Shown: in pieces, positions 10,430-20,163 of the stretch | Position numbering within the stretch: position 1 is the stretch's first letter | How the letters are laid out: each line of letters starts with the position of its first letter | Source of the DNA: Stereocaulon alpinum | Taxonomy: Eukaryota > Ascomycota > Lecanoromycetes > Lecanorales > Stereocaulaceae | Length of the DNA: 28,886 bases | Direction: 5' to 3' | Assembly: GCA_018257865.1 (NCBI GenBank) | Contig: JAEUBA010000191.1 | Coordinates: 1 to 28,886 of the forward strand | Notes under the pieces: model-generated | What the model was told of the DNA's origin: nothing | Databases searched by the model: none | Seen by the model: only the letters and a program-made list of their open reading frames with translations | Program-made: the position numbers and the translations under genes

Positions 10430-13425
10430 TTTTCTTAAATAAGAAAGCTGGAACCTTACCCTTATTAAAGGAAGGCGACTATATAATTAATATTAAGGAT
10501 AGTAAGGAGCCGCTTTATAGGCCTCTCTATAATCTATCTTAATCTAAGCTAGCGGAGCTGCGGCGCTATCTTAATAATACGCTTATAAAAGGCTAGATAC
10601 GCTGTTTAGTTTCTTCAGCTAAAGCACCTATCCTCTTTATACTAAAGAAGGATAGTAGGCTGCGTCTTTATATTAATTATTAGGGGTTAAATATAGTAAC
10701 TATTAAAAATCGATACCTATTACCTCTAATTACTAAGATATTAGACCGCTTATACGGAGCTAAAAAGTTTACTAAGTTAGACTTAAAGGATACCTATTAT
10801 AAGATCTAAATTAAAGAAGGTAATAAGTAGAAGACTACGTTCCGCACCCGCTATAGCTACTTTAAATACTTAGTTATACCTTTTAGGCTCGCTAACGTAC
10901 TAGCGACGTTTTAAGCGTATATTAATAGGGCTCTTATAAGGCTTATTAATATTTTATATATTATCTATCTTAATAATATCTTAATTTACAGCGCGAACCT
11001 AGCGGACTACTAGCAGTATATTTAGTAAGTACTAGAATAATTACGTTAGTTCTCGCTTTTCGCTAACCTAAAGAAGTGTTAGTTTAGTACTAAACGGGTT
11101 GAATTTCTTAGATTTATTATATCTACCGATAGCGTAGTAATAGATTAGGAACACATAGTAATAATTAGGGAATAGCTTAGGCTAAAGACCTTTTAAGATA
11201 TATAAGTCTTTTTAGGCTTTATAAATTTTTACCGGCGGTTTATTTATAATTACGCTACTATTACTACGCCTCTAACCGACTTACTTAAAGGTAGTAAGGA
11301 CGGGAAAAAGGTAGGTTAACTTTAGTAGAATAATAGTACTAAAGGTACTTTTTAAAAGCTTCGGGATATCTTTTCTAACGCGCTGTTTCTCCGCTACTTT
11401 AACCTAGAAGTAAAGTTATATATAGAAACTAACGCCTCTAACTTTACTATTATAGTAGTACTTACGCAGCCGGATAATAATAGCTACTAGTACCTAATTA
11501 CCTTTTAGTCCTAGAAGATAATTCCTGCGGAGCAGAATTATAAGGTTTACGACTAAGAATTACTCGCTATAGTAGCGGTAATAAAATAGTAGTAGTACTA
11601 CTTAGAAGGTAGCCCGTTTACTATTAAGGTTCTTACTAATTATAATAATCTTAAGGGCTTTATAAAGTAGAAGTAATTAAATTCCTAATAAGCTAGATAG
11701 GCGCTGAAGCTCGCTACTTTTAATTTCGAAATTACTTATTATACTAGAAAAACGAATCCTACGGATCCGCTATTACGACGCCCTAATTATAAAGGAAGTT
11801 CCCCGCTAAATACTAAGTTATTGCTAACGTTGCAGAATAAACTCGCACTTTAGGGTAGAGATAAAGAAGGTAAAGGAATTATCGTAGCGATATCGCCGGC
11901 TTTTTAAATTATAGGCCTCTAAGTTATTATCCCCTAAAAGGATATAAGAGGTATTATAGAATTAGCCTATAAGGATCCTTAATATTTAATTAAGACTTTA
12001 ATTCGAGACTTATAGGCTGCTAATAATTAGGCTAAATCCTTTTCTATAAATAAGGGTATACCGTTATAGCGCCGTCTCTAAAGTAAGGTATAGGCTTTAG
12101 ACTTAGAAGGTTTATTAAGAAATAATAACCGCCTATATATCCTTAGAGACGAAGCCTTAAGGGAAGAACTTATTAGTAAATACTATAATAATCCCCTAGC
12201 AGGGTACTTTAGCGCTAAGAAGACGTATAAGTTACTTACCTATAAATACTTTTAGTATAGGAGTTCTAAGTAGGTTAATAAGTATATTAAGACTTATAAT
12301 ATCTGCTAAAGAACTAAGGCTCCCTGCTATTACCTCTATAGCGAACTAAGTTCGCTTCCTATTACTAATAAGCTATAGAAGGAGCTCTTAATAGACTTTA
12401 TTATAGGTCTACCCCTAAGTAAATATAAGAATATAGTCTATAACGCTATTCTAGTAATTATTAATCGATTTATAAAGATAGTAAGGTATATACCTACTAC
12501 TACTATAATTAACGCTGCTAAGCTAGCGGATATTTTTTATACTAAGGTAGTATACTATTATAGTATACCTAATAGTATTATTAGCGATAGGGGCTTAGTA
12601 TTTACTAGCGCCTTCTAGTCAGCTATTTATTTTTACTCTAAGATTAAGCGCCGCCTAAGTACCGCCTTTTATCCTTAGACTAATAGTTAAACGGAACGCT
12701 AGAATTAGGTACTAAAGCACTACTTACGGGTCTTTACTAATAATAAGCAGACCACTTAGGCGAAACAGCTACTAATAGCAGAATTCGTATATATAAATAG
12801 TCTTTATTCCTCTATTAGAACGACGCCGTTCTACTTAATATATAGATATTACCCTAAACTTCGTTAGGAGCTTAAGGATAAGTCCCTTAAGGGGAGGATA
12901 CCTGCTATAAATAAGAGGATTAGATTACTATAAGTAGTAAGAGATAAAGCTACTAAACGCCTATAGCGCGCTAGAGAGTCTTAAGCTAAGTAGTATAATA
13001 AGAATTATAAGCCTTAAAGCTATAAGGTTAGAGATTTAGTAATACTATTAACTAAGAATCTTAAGTAAAAACGCTTAAGTAAAAAGTTATCTTATAAATT
13101 CGTAGGGCCTTTTAGGATTATTAATAAAGTAGGAGCGTAGGCGTACTACCTTCTACTATTATAAACTTATAGAATCTATAATACTTTTTATATCTTATTA
13201 TTAGAGCTATACTACCTTCGCGATAGCGATAAGATATTAGCGAACTTTATATAAGCCCCTAAACTTATTAATAATAATAAGATATAGGAGGTTAAAGAAA
13301 TTATAGATAAGGTCTAAGATAAGTAAAGCGTCTAGTATAAGGTTAAATAGACTAGCTAGGGTAAAGAATATAACTAGTAGCTACTAGACGAAGAGCTTAA
13401 AAATACCCGTAACTTAACTTAAGCC
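10430..13425 (+). pseudogene. pol remnant: reverse transcriptase, RNase H, integrase, chromodomain
   Basis: Reverse transcriptase spans about 10510-11000, with recognisable KKDSRLRLYINY, LPLITKILDRLYGAKKFTKL and the catalytic box read as YLNNI at 10966-10980, where the family has YLDDI. Both Asp codons are now AAT. RNase H follows (about 11370-11620; YIETNASNFTI). The integrase retains the DDE context: LLIDFIIGLP near 12391, SIISDRGLVFTS near 12580, and TER near 12690. The chromodomain-like tail starts at 13288 (EVKEIIDKV, then YKVK*TS*GKEYN), with TAG where two conserved Trp codons would be. The product would have been a polyprotein for reverse transcription and integration, with the chromodomain guiding insertion into heterochromatin. 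Stops are too many to count reliably. I could not place the protease precisely (expected about 9950-10350). Confidence 0.88.
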
Positions 13426-13439
13426 TTTAATAAGTAGAC

Positions 13440-14997
13440 GGCTAGTAAGTATATATAGTCTCTAGTTCTTTAAATACTACTAATAGCAGCGAGTAAGCAG
13501 CGGCGATAATATAAGTTATAATAATTATAAACCTTATAGGTAAATAGTCTTATACTATAAGTATACTCCTCTATAATTATTATACTTACTTACTTATACC
13601 TTAGTAGAATAAAGAAGAGATTAAATTAAGTACTAGCTAAATATCTATCTTATATTAGTAAGACGACGTATACGGGTATACTACTAAATATTAGTAAAAG
13701 AAAAGAAAAAGGAAAAAATAAACGAATATCCTAACGCCGTCTCTACGCTAATATATAGTAGTATAATTACTTCTCTAAGAGCTTAATATATTACTAGAGA
13801 CTCTCTATCTCCTTAGTATACTTAGTAATTACTTATTAAAGGGTTCCTAACTTAAACTGCTAGTTAGTAATAGTTTACTTAAGTTCTATAACCTACTATC
13901 TCTCCGCCGTAAGTTCCTATTAGAAATTAGTAATTATTATAGGAGCTACCCTATTCGTTACTATAGTTTAGCCTTATACTTTTCGCTATTAGGTAATACG
14001 CTTACCGATTTTCTTACGCTTATATTATACTTAGTAAGTCTAGCCTTCGCGCTTATAACGCCGTACTAATCGCTATATAGATCGACGAAACGGCTTTAGG
14101 ATCTAGATATATTAGGAGGCGACGTAGCAGAGCTATCGGAATAATATACCTTATAATAATAATTAAGCCTATAGTAGCTATCCTTATAATATTAATAGGG
14201 AGGCGCGTCGCTACGATCGTAATTATTATTCCCTATATAGAAATAAGTCCTATAGGGTAAAGGTATATCGATAATATAGTCTATAAGTATTAGCAGCTAG
14301 CTATACGCGCCGGCTACGCGATAGCGACGTATAATATTAAGTATATATATATATTATATCTATAAGTAATATATTAGCAGCTAATAATATACGCCGGTTA
14401 CGCGATAGCGACGTATAATATTAAGTATATATATAAGTTATACCTATAAGTAATATATTAGCAGCTAATAATATACGCTGATTACGCGATAGCGATATAC
14501 GATCTTAAGAGAATATTTAGACGTTATTATAACGAAAAGAACTATTAACTATATTAGTAATATTAATTACGACGTAGGCACGCTAATATTAGGGTATATA
14601 TAAGTCGTATTAGGTATTACGAAGAGAGGAAAGTTAGGGGGAAAGTTATTATTTATATACTTATAGGTCGTTATCGCTACGACGTCGCTATACGTTAAAG
14701 CTATTTAAAATAATAATAACTAATAATATAATAACGCAGCTATTACCCGCTAATACAGCCGGCTATTAATTATATTTATTAATAACTACGCGTTACTGCT
14801 ACGCCTGCTACGTATTCTTTTTATATTATAATAGATTTAGGCGTTACTGCAGTTAGATAATATTCTATATATATAAGGCGCCGCCTTAACGACGTCGCCT
14901 TTAGGTTAACTCTTTTCCCTTACGTTTCCTACTAAGTTTAAAGGGTTTTTAACGAGCAGTTTATTCTATATACTTTAGTACCTAGGGACTAGGGCCT
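13440..14997. other. long post-pol region of the chromovirus, no domain recognised
   Basis: About 1.55 kb lies between the chromodomain and the polypurine tract, more than I would expect in a compact chromovirus. It is RIP-affected and contains a tandem repeat. I see no protein domain on either strand. Confidence 0.5.
14292..14505. repeat. 84-bp tandem repeat, about 2.5 copies
   Basis: Units begin at AGCAGCTA in positions 14292, 14376 and 14460, exactly 84 bp apart. The third is partial and diverges after about 14500. Each carries TACGCGATAGCGA. It sits inside the 3' non-coding part of the retrotransposon. Confidence 0.85.
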
Positions 14998-15011
14998 AGA
15001 GGGGAGGATAC
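14997..15011 (+). other. polypurine tract of the chromovirus
   Basis: AGAGGGGAGGATA directly precedes the right LTR, where the plus-strand primer of reverse transcription belongs. Confidence 0.7.
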
Positions 15012-15260
15012 TATTAACCCTTAAGCGTATACGCGTTATAGCTACGCTAGCGTAATAATATTAATTAGGGTTTAGGGGCTTAGTAATAGTATTACTACCT
15101 AGGACTCCCCTATATTTTAGGGATCTTTAGAAATTAGTTCTGCTACTACTCTACTACTAAGTAATATGATTATATCTATTGCTTAATACCTAAATCTAGT
15201 AGCTTCACGTCTCTTATACCTTAGTACGCCAGCTTAGAGCCGGCGTCGCTAGCCTTTACA
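15012..15260 (+). repeat. right LTR, 249 bp
   Basis: Starts TATTAACCC (TG changed to TA) and ends CTTTACA, still with CA. It is the same length as the left LTR. The left copy kept the 5' TG and the right copy kept the 3' CA, so the two together show the original ends. Confidence 0.92.
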
Positions 15261-15265
15261 GTCTA
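15261..15265. repeat. target-site duplication, right copy (GTCTA)
   Basis: Exact copy of 8290-8294 immediately after the right LTR. Confidence 0.85.
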
Positions 15266-15603
15266 CCCTTAACAACCTATAATACGAAGAGCCTCACCAA
15301 CCACGTGTAAGCTCCCCGTTATTAAAATATAAGTAGAATTTCCTTCTACCCCAATCCCTTTTGTAAGCTCCAAAGCACTCTTAATACTTCGCACTTCCCC
15401 TATTTTAGATCCTAGATAGGCCCTCTACTAAGGCTTTATATACTAGTTAAGAAGGGCGAGCTGCGAATCTAAATTAATTAGATTCACGGACCATTGCTTG
15501 CGCTGCGTGTGTATAGATATGTTGTAAAAATAATGTACCGTATCGATGTGTAGTACTCTAGGAGAGAGCAAGCTAGGCAATCTAAGAGAGCGACCTGATC
15601 TTA
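15266..15603. other. short unique-looking spacer, nothing recognised
   Basis: Moderately RIP-affected sequence between the chromovirus and the Tc1-type element. A 65-codon minus-strand frame at 15443-15640 overlaps the inverted repeat and does not look like protein. Confidence 0.35.
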
Positions 15604-15701
15604 ATTTAGTGATTTCAAGATTCTTGCCAAAGCTTGGCAATTTTCTCCCGGAGTCTACCCCCGCTATATTTTCACTAGAAAATTTAATAATTATTAAAAT
15701 A
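15604..15701 (+). repeat. left terminal inverted repeat, about 98 bp
   Basis: Runs from ATTTAGTGATTTCAAG through AGTCTACCCCCGCT and TTTCACTAGAAAATTTAAT to ATTATTAAAATA. The reverse complement of the right arm matches throughout. The differences I see are mainly C/T or G/A transitions, as in TGCCAAAGCTTGG against TGCTAAAGCTTAG. Confidence 0.85.
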
Positions 15702-15849
15702 TTAACTAATTATCGAATTTAAAGCTACAAAACGTCCTAGATACGAATATAGTAGTATTATAATACCTTCTACTCGATCTAGACCGTCTACCCCTACTAT
15801 CGCTAACCCCCCTAACTAGTAGCCCTAGCGCTAGACCCCTCGCCGCTTA

Positions 15850-16285
15850 GCGTTAAAATACCCCTTACGAACGCCCGTATATAGTAGATAACTATCTACT
15901 ATATAGGCTAGTAATATACTCTACGTATCTCCTCTTCTTATATTATTATACTACCGAGCTGGATTACTAATTAGCGTATAAGCTATAGATCTCTAGTAAC
16001 TCTACGCCTTAAAGAGTATCTTATCTAAGAAAATAAGCTGCTTAGCGGTAACGTCCGCAGCTATAGTAATCTAAGCGTTTCTTAATATCTAACTCTAATT
16101 ATCGCTAATACGCTAACCTTTCTTATAGCTAATTCTATACTCTTTTAAAAGCTGGTAGACCGTAGGCTTACTAACCTAAATATCCTATTCCTTAGATAGA
16201 AACTCCGCTATTTCGTCCTAATAAGCCTAGGGATTTTTATATACCTATTATAGAAGGCTCTTCTTCGCAGCGGTATATATTCAAC
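15850..16285 (-). pseudogene. transposase remnant (Tc1/IS630-type DDE family)
   Basis: Reading from 16285 downward gives KSLL**VYKNP*AY*DEIAEFL, then VSKPTVYQLLKEYRISYKKG, AADVTAKQLIFLDKILFKA, and GVRKGYFNAK before similarity ends. This fits the helix-turn-helix and the start of the DDE domain of fungal Tc1-like transposases. The stops fall where Gln or Trp is expected. LDKILF stands for LDESLF, so the Glu there is changed to Lys (GAG to AAG). After GYFNAK the sequence runs into non-coding DNA and then the left inverted repeat, so the remaining catalytic residues are deleted. The N-terminus above 16285 is not readable. Confidence 0.75.
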
Positions 16286-16611
16286 GTAGTAGACCTCTTT
16301 TATTAGGAATTCTAGATAGACTTAGTAAGCTATAGGCCTAGATCCTTCGCTCCTAGCGATATACCGTCGACTTATAGTAATAAGACTTCTTAGTAATAGT
16401 ATTAGGCCGCTAATAACTATATAGGAGAATAATAGCTTTTAATTTAGTAGCTGAGTTAATAGGGCGGTAAGGTATATAGGGAGACACGTTATAATATAAC
16501 GGTAGGCGTAGGAGGGGCGGTAGAAGACCTATAATACTAAGAATTAGTCTATAAGACGTTACTACAGCTTTATACTTACCTATTTAGGACGTTAGGAGCG
16601 GAATAAGTCGG

Positions 16612-16709
16612 TATTTTAATAATTATTAAATTTTCTAGTGAAACTACAGCGGGGGTAGACTCTAGGAGAAAAATACTAAGCTTTAGCAAGAATCTTGAAA
16701 TCACTAAAT
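16612..16709 (-). repeat. right terminal inverted repeat, about 98 bp
   Basis: Inverted partner of 15604-15701. It begins TATTTTAATAATTATTAAAT on the plus strand, contains AGCGGGGGTAGACT and ends CTTGAAATCACTAAAT. Outside it the flanks differ. Confidence 0.85.
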
Positions 16710-16765
16710 GGCTGGAATTTCTGCCAAGCCAAGCCAAGCCACCGACCAATAACTATTCATAGAAT

Positions 16766-16816
16766 TGACTAGTCACAGGGGAAGATAGGAGGTGACCTAG
16801 CGACCGTGACTAGTCA
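16766..16816. repeat. 11-bp inverted repeat around GACTAGTC
   Basis: TGACTAGTCAC at 16766-16776 pairs with GTGACTAGTCA at 16806-16816 across a 29-bp loop, and each arm is itself nearly palindromic. It lies in a short stretch of unmutated sequence next to the Tc1-type element. It could be a protein-binding site or chance. Confidence 0.5.
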
Positions 16817-16963
16817 GGGTTAGCTATGCATTAAACTACCAGCGAAGCAAGTTATCACGATAAACGCTTAGTCTAGAGGAAAAGACCCCTTAAACCCCGC
16901 ATAAATATTATACTTATATTTTCCGTTCATACCTCTATTATCAAATCCAGCTTAATAAATAAT

Positions 16964-17594
16964 ATGCTAACACTTAACGATCGTATTGCTTTCGGTATAT
17001 ATCAAAAGGATACTAATACGGCAAAGTCTCAGGTATCCGATGGGTAAAAGCCTTCGAACCATAATACCTCCGAGATTCCTTCGACACGCCCTTTAAGTCT
17101 ATCCCTCTAGAGATAAAGGGTATCGTATTAAGCTATTTAGAGGTGCGATCCCAATAAAGTCCTAAACGGATAATTCTTTAACATCTAAATTTCGATTATA
17201 GAAAACGCTACTCGCGGATATTCTAAGACTTCTGAAAGAGGAAGTAGATAAGGATTCTCTCTCGAAAATCTCCACCATTATCTACGTCAAAATAAAGGAA
17301 AAACCCTATATAACTTCGTTCACTGCAGGCAAAGCTTTAACTATTCTTACCCTTAGTAGATTATTATACAATAATAGCCTACCTACTGTAGGAAGCCCTC
17401 CGATTATATTAAAGCTTTTAAAGAGCGGTTACGCAATATATCTATCAGCCGGTGAAAGACAGATATTTAAGGGAGAAGGTGGAGGATATATACTCTTAAT
17501 ACTATAGAAATAGTAAGATTGTCTTAGGTTAGCCTAAGTAGGAGTTAGTATAAAAGCTGCTCTCAGTAGCTATCTAGTGTATTATATAACGATC
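16964..17594 (+). pseudogene. RIP-killed coding frame of unknown family
   Basis: A single frame starting at ATG 16964 keeps protein-like character for about 210 codons despite roughly 20 stops. These are mostly TAA/TAG in places where Gln or Trp would be natural. Readable segments include LNDRIAFGIYQKDTNTAKSQ, ISIIENATRGYSKTSERGSR, FSLENLHHYLRQNKGKTLYN and DYIKAFKERLRNISISR. The text is hydrophilic with no membrane segment. I do not recognise the family; it could be a duplicated cellular gene or an element-borne protein. About 200 bp further on, another frame has a Cys/His-rich patch (FCYYYD*NPKIEHCFALSAY, about 17745-17815), possibly the same gene after an indel. Confidence 0.45.
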
Positions 17595-19160
17595 CTTTTT
17601 CTAATATATTATAGCCGTGCTCGTAGACCGTAATATAAACTCGTAGATAAGTTAGCTACGAGACTTTCGGTCCTTAGGTCGCTCGCCCTTACGTTTACCT
17701 GTAACTTAGGGAAGGTATAAGAGCCTTAAGGTGGAGCGTAGGTATTTATATTTCTGCTATTATTACGATTAGAATCCTAAGATCGAACACTGCTTTGCCC
17801 TATCAGCGTATTTAGAAATTTAAGTCGTATTTATCCTAGGGATAATAGTTACAGTAGAAGTAGAGCCTAGCCTAAAGTATAGGCTATAATATTATAATAG
17901 TAATCTCTCTCTTCTTCTAACTTTTAAATCTTTTACTCTAGCTCCGAAAATTTCTTAGTAGTTTCGCGCTCCTTCTCTTTCCAACACTACTGAAAGCGAT
18001 AAGAAGCCGTAGTATTACACTTATATTTATTATCAGCGACTTTTAACGCAGCTTATATATTAAGAGGAATATATAGGAGCTCGCTTCTAGTACCTATAGT
18101 TATTATTAAGTATAGACCGTCCGTACTAAGAGTTATTATCGAGGTATAATTAGATAAGGAGATAGAACTAAGGAAGGGCTAAGGTTAGCTAATAAATACT
18201 ATTCTAGATTAATTATAGGGAACTTAATCGTAAGCGGACGACTATATACTTTAGATAATATTCTAAGTAACTAGGTACGGAGGCGCTAAGCTAGGAATAA
18301 TTAGGCCTTTATAATCCTACGTTTAAGAGGAAGAATACTCTTAACTCTATTAAAGGTATAATAGTCTTACTAAGGGTAAGGTTAGAGTTATAGTAGAATA
18401 TAAAGAATCTATAGCCCTATTTAGAGGAGATCTAAGTTTACTACTAGTATTTATTTAATCTTTACCCTTTATAGGATTAAGTAGATTATAAACGCTAGCT
18501 ATATATAAACCTAGTTATTTTACTTACTTTAAGGGCGGAGAAGTTAGTAGAGGAATACTAGTAGCTATTTATACTCGCTAGAAGGTAGTTTTTAATACTA
18601 AAGTTAGTATAGGCTTTTTAATAGGAGGTAAAGTCTAAGTCTAAAGGGAAGGGAGGTATAAATAGTCTTTACGTAGTAAATTAGTAAATCTTATAGTAAT
18701 ATTAGAATAGCTATAAGAATATCCTTAATTAAACTTAATAAATAATCGATAGAAAAGTATTTTAAAATATAGAAGACTAAAGTAACGCTTAATTATAATT
18801 TAGATTCGAAGGTAGAAGTATAAAGTACTAGAAAACTTAAGAAAGTATAGATAAGTAGTATTATATTTAAATTACGTAAAGATTATATAGACGGGTGATT
18901 ATACTAGCCTATATATTATCCTTATAGGTTTAAAAGGCTAAATTGGAGCTTAGTTTCCCTAGGAGGAGCGCTACTTACTACTAATCTAAAGCTTTCCCGA
19001 CCTAAATTTGGGAGTTTGAAATTCTATAATCTAAGATCGGATAACGTAAGTACTGAGATTATAATTTAACTAAAAGTTAAAAGACTATAGTCTTAAGATA
19101 AAGAATATCTAATAAATTCTTTATAGCCTATAAAGCTTATAAGCTCGTTATTTAAAGCCT
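17595..19160. repeat. RIP-degraded block, element not recognised
   Basis: High TpA, few CpA or TpG, no usable frame. Apart from the Cys/His-rich patch near 17780 I see no domain. It is probably a dead transposon or a dead gene duplicate. Confidence 0.5.
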
Positions 19161-19232
19161 TATTATCTTGAGTGCTTGTGGTATGTGCGGACAATTACGC
19201 GCCCTCAGCAATTCAGACACAAGAATCGTAGT

Positions 19233-19409
19233 CACCCATTATACGTGGAGCTACTATGGGGAGTACGCGCAGAGGGAGTGCTCGCCGGAGAAGTGCTCGC
19301 TGTAGGAGCACCCCACGTTAGCTCCAAAAACGACTCCTCCGGCGAGCACTCCCTTTGCACGTACTTTCCCTACGCGTACTCCCTACGGTAGCTCCAAAAT
19401 ATGATGGGT
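19233..19409. repeat. imperfect palindrome built of 15-bp minisatellite units
   Basis: Arm 19233-19290 (CACCCATTATACGTGGAGCT onward to CGCCGGAG) is the inverted copy of 19337-19409 (CTCCGGCGAG onward to ATGATGGGTG). The right arm is 15 bp longer, one extra unit of the type TGCACGTACTCCCCT. The sequence is GC-rich and hardly RIPped, with a spacer of about 46 bp. The GGAGCTAC/GTAGCTCC ends give it the look of a small inverted-repeat element. Confidence 0.75.
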
Positions 19410-19535
19410 GGGGAGTACTCCTCCAACGAGCACTCCCCTTGCACGTACTCCCCTTGCGAGAACTCCTAACATCCCTCAGATTTTAGAGCTACTGTGGGGG
19501 AGTACGCGCAGGTGGAGTACTCCCTTCAGTTTTTT
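19410..19535. repeat. further forward and inverted minisatellite units
   Basis: Forward 15-bp units begin at 19425, 19440 and 19455 (AACGAGCACTCCCCT, TGCACGTACTCCCCT, TGCGAGAACTCC). An inverted stretch at about 19487-19530 reads GAGCTACTGTGGGGGAGTAC, so forward and reverse copies again face each other. Confidence 0.7.
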
Positions 19536-19737
19536 TTTTAGAAGATTCACCTATACGGAAAACTTCATCCAAAACTACACTGTATAAACAATAGTTAAGT
19601 TGTATACACATTTTACGTAGACCACCTATATGGTTCTACAAGAAGGACCTTCACTCATTGATTGCAAAGGCAGCATTGACAGGATGACGAGGCCAAAAGT
19701 CATAATGCGATGGGCATTATCTCTGACATGTTATCAT

Positions 19738-19816
19738 CCAAGTATCGTGATGTTGGGATGGTGGGGCCAGTATAAGGCTGTCCCATAGATCCTTCTAGAA
19801 CCTCTCTAATTACCGT
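19738..19816 (+). repeat. left copy of a direct repeat flanking the NLR locus
   Basis: CAAGTATCGTGATGTTGGGA through CCCATAGATCCTTCTAGAAC to ACCGT matches 23452-23528 in the same orientation, with mostly transition differences. In this copy the sequence continues; in the right copy it is cut off by a retroelement end. Confidence 0.8.
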
Positions 19817-19919
19817 AAGGAATTTCTTTACCCTGCGGTTTCCCTGTACCCCATGGCTTCCAATCACCTTAGGGGTTTCTCTACCCTACGGTTTCCTTAT
19901 ACCCTGTGGCTTCCGAGGG
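19812..19919 (+). repeat. 54-bp imperfect tandem repeat, two copies
   Basis: Copy one starts ACCGTAAGGAATTTCTTTAC at 19812, copy two ACCTTAGGGGTTTCTCTACC at 19866. Both contain CGGTTTCC and end in a GTGGCTTCC or ATGGCTTCC stretch. Confidence 0.65.
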
Positions 19920-20163
19920 GTTCCTAAACCTAGAATATCTCATAACAGGTGTTTCTGGACCTAAAGTACTTAGGAAAGAGCTGGAGTCTGGGCCCTACAG
20001 TGCCTTAAAGATACGGGCAAGCTCCTGGGTAATAAAGGAACCAGCTGGCTAATTACCCTGTAAATTCCCAATTCCAGGTAGCTATAACCCCTTATTCAAT
20101 GACCGACGAGGAAGAACATTGTTTTCAACGAGCAGAAGTGACTCGTTCATACCACTTGTTTAC
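19920..20163. other. 3' flank of the NLR gene
   Basis: Ordinary sequence downstream of the NLR on the minus strand. No feature recognised. Confidence 0.4.

Larger units (their letters stand above)
8295..15260 (+). mobile_element. complete Ty3/Gypsy chromovirus (LTR retrotransposon), RIP-inactivated
   Basis: The element is 6,966 bp with 249-bp LTRs, a GTCTA target duplication, and the order gag (zinc knuckle), reverse transcriptase, RNase H, integrase, chromodomain. The integrase-after-RT order and the C-terminal chromodomain identify a chromovirus of the Ty3/Gypsy group. Every domain is riddled with TAA and TAG, Cys codons have become Tyr, and no Met-initiated frame survives, so the element is dead. 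I could not identify a primer-binding site after the left LTR; RIP may have altered it. The element inserted into DNA between the APH remnant and the Tc1-type element. Confidence 0.92.
15604..16709 (-). mobile_element. Tc1/mariner-type DNA transposon, internally deleted
   Basis: About 1.1 kb bounded by inverted repeats of about 98 bp (15604-15701 and 16612-16709). It encloses the N-terminal half of a DDE transposase on the minus strand. Fungal relatives of this type are usually near 1.8 kb, so about 0.7 kb containing the later catalytic residues appears to be missing. A TA target duplication is not clear; the outer ends read TTA/ATTTAG and CTAAAT/GG. It is RIP-mutated and non-autonomous. Confidence 0.78.

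Noticed and set aside
8295..15260. Possible intact or partly functional retrotransposon
   Set aside because: The catalytic Asp pair, zinc ligands and many codons are destroyed; no Met-started frame remains.
15443..15640. 65-codon minus-strand frame
   Set aside because: It runs into the transposon inverted repeat and has no recognisable feature.
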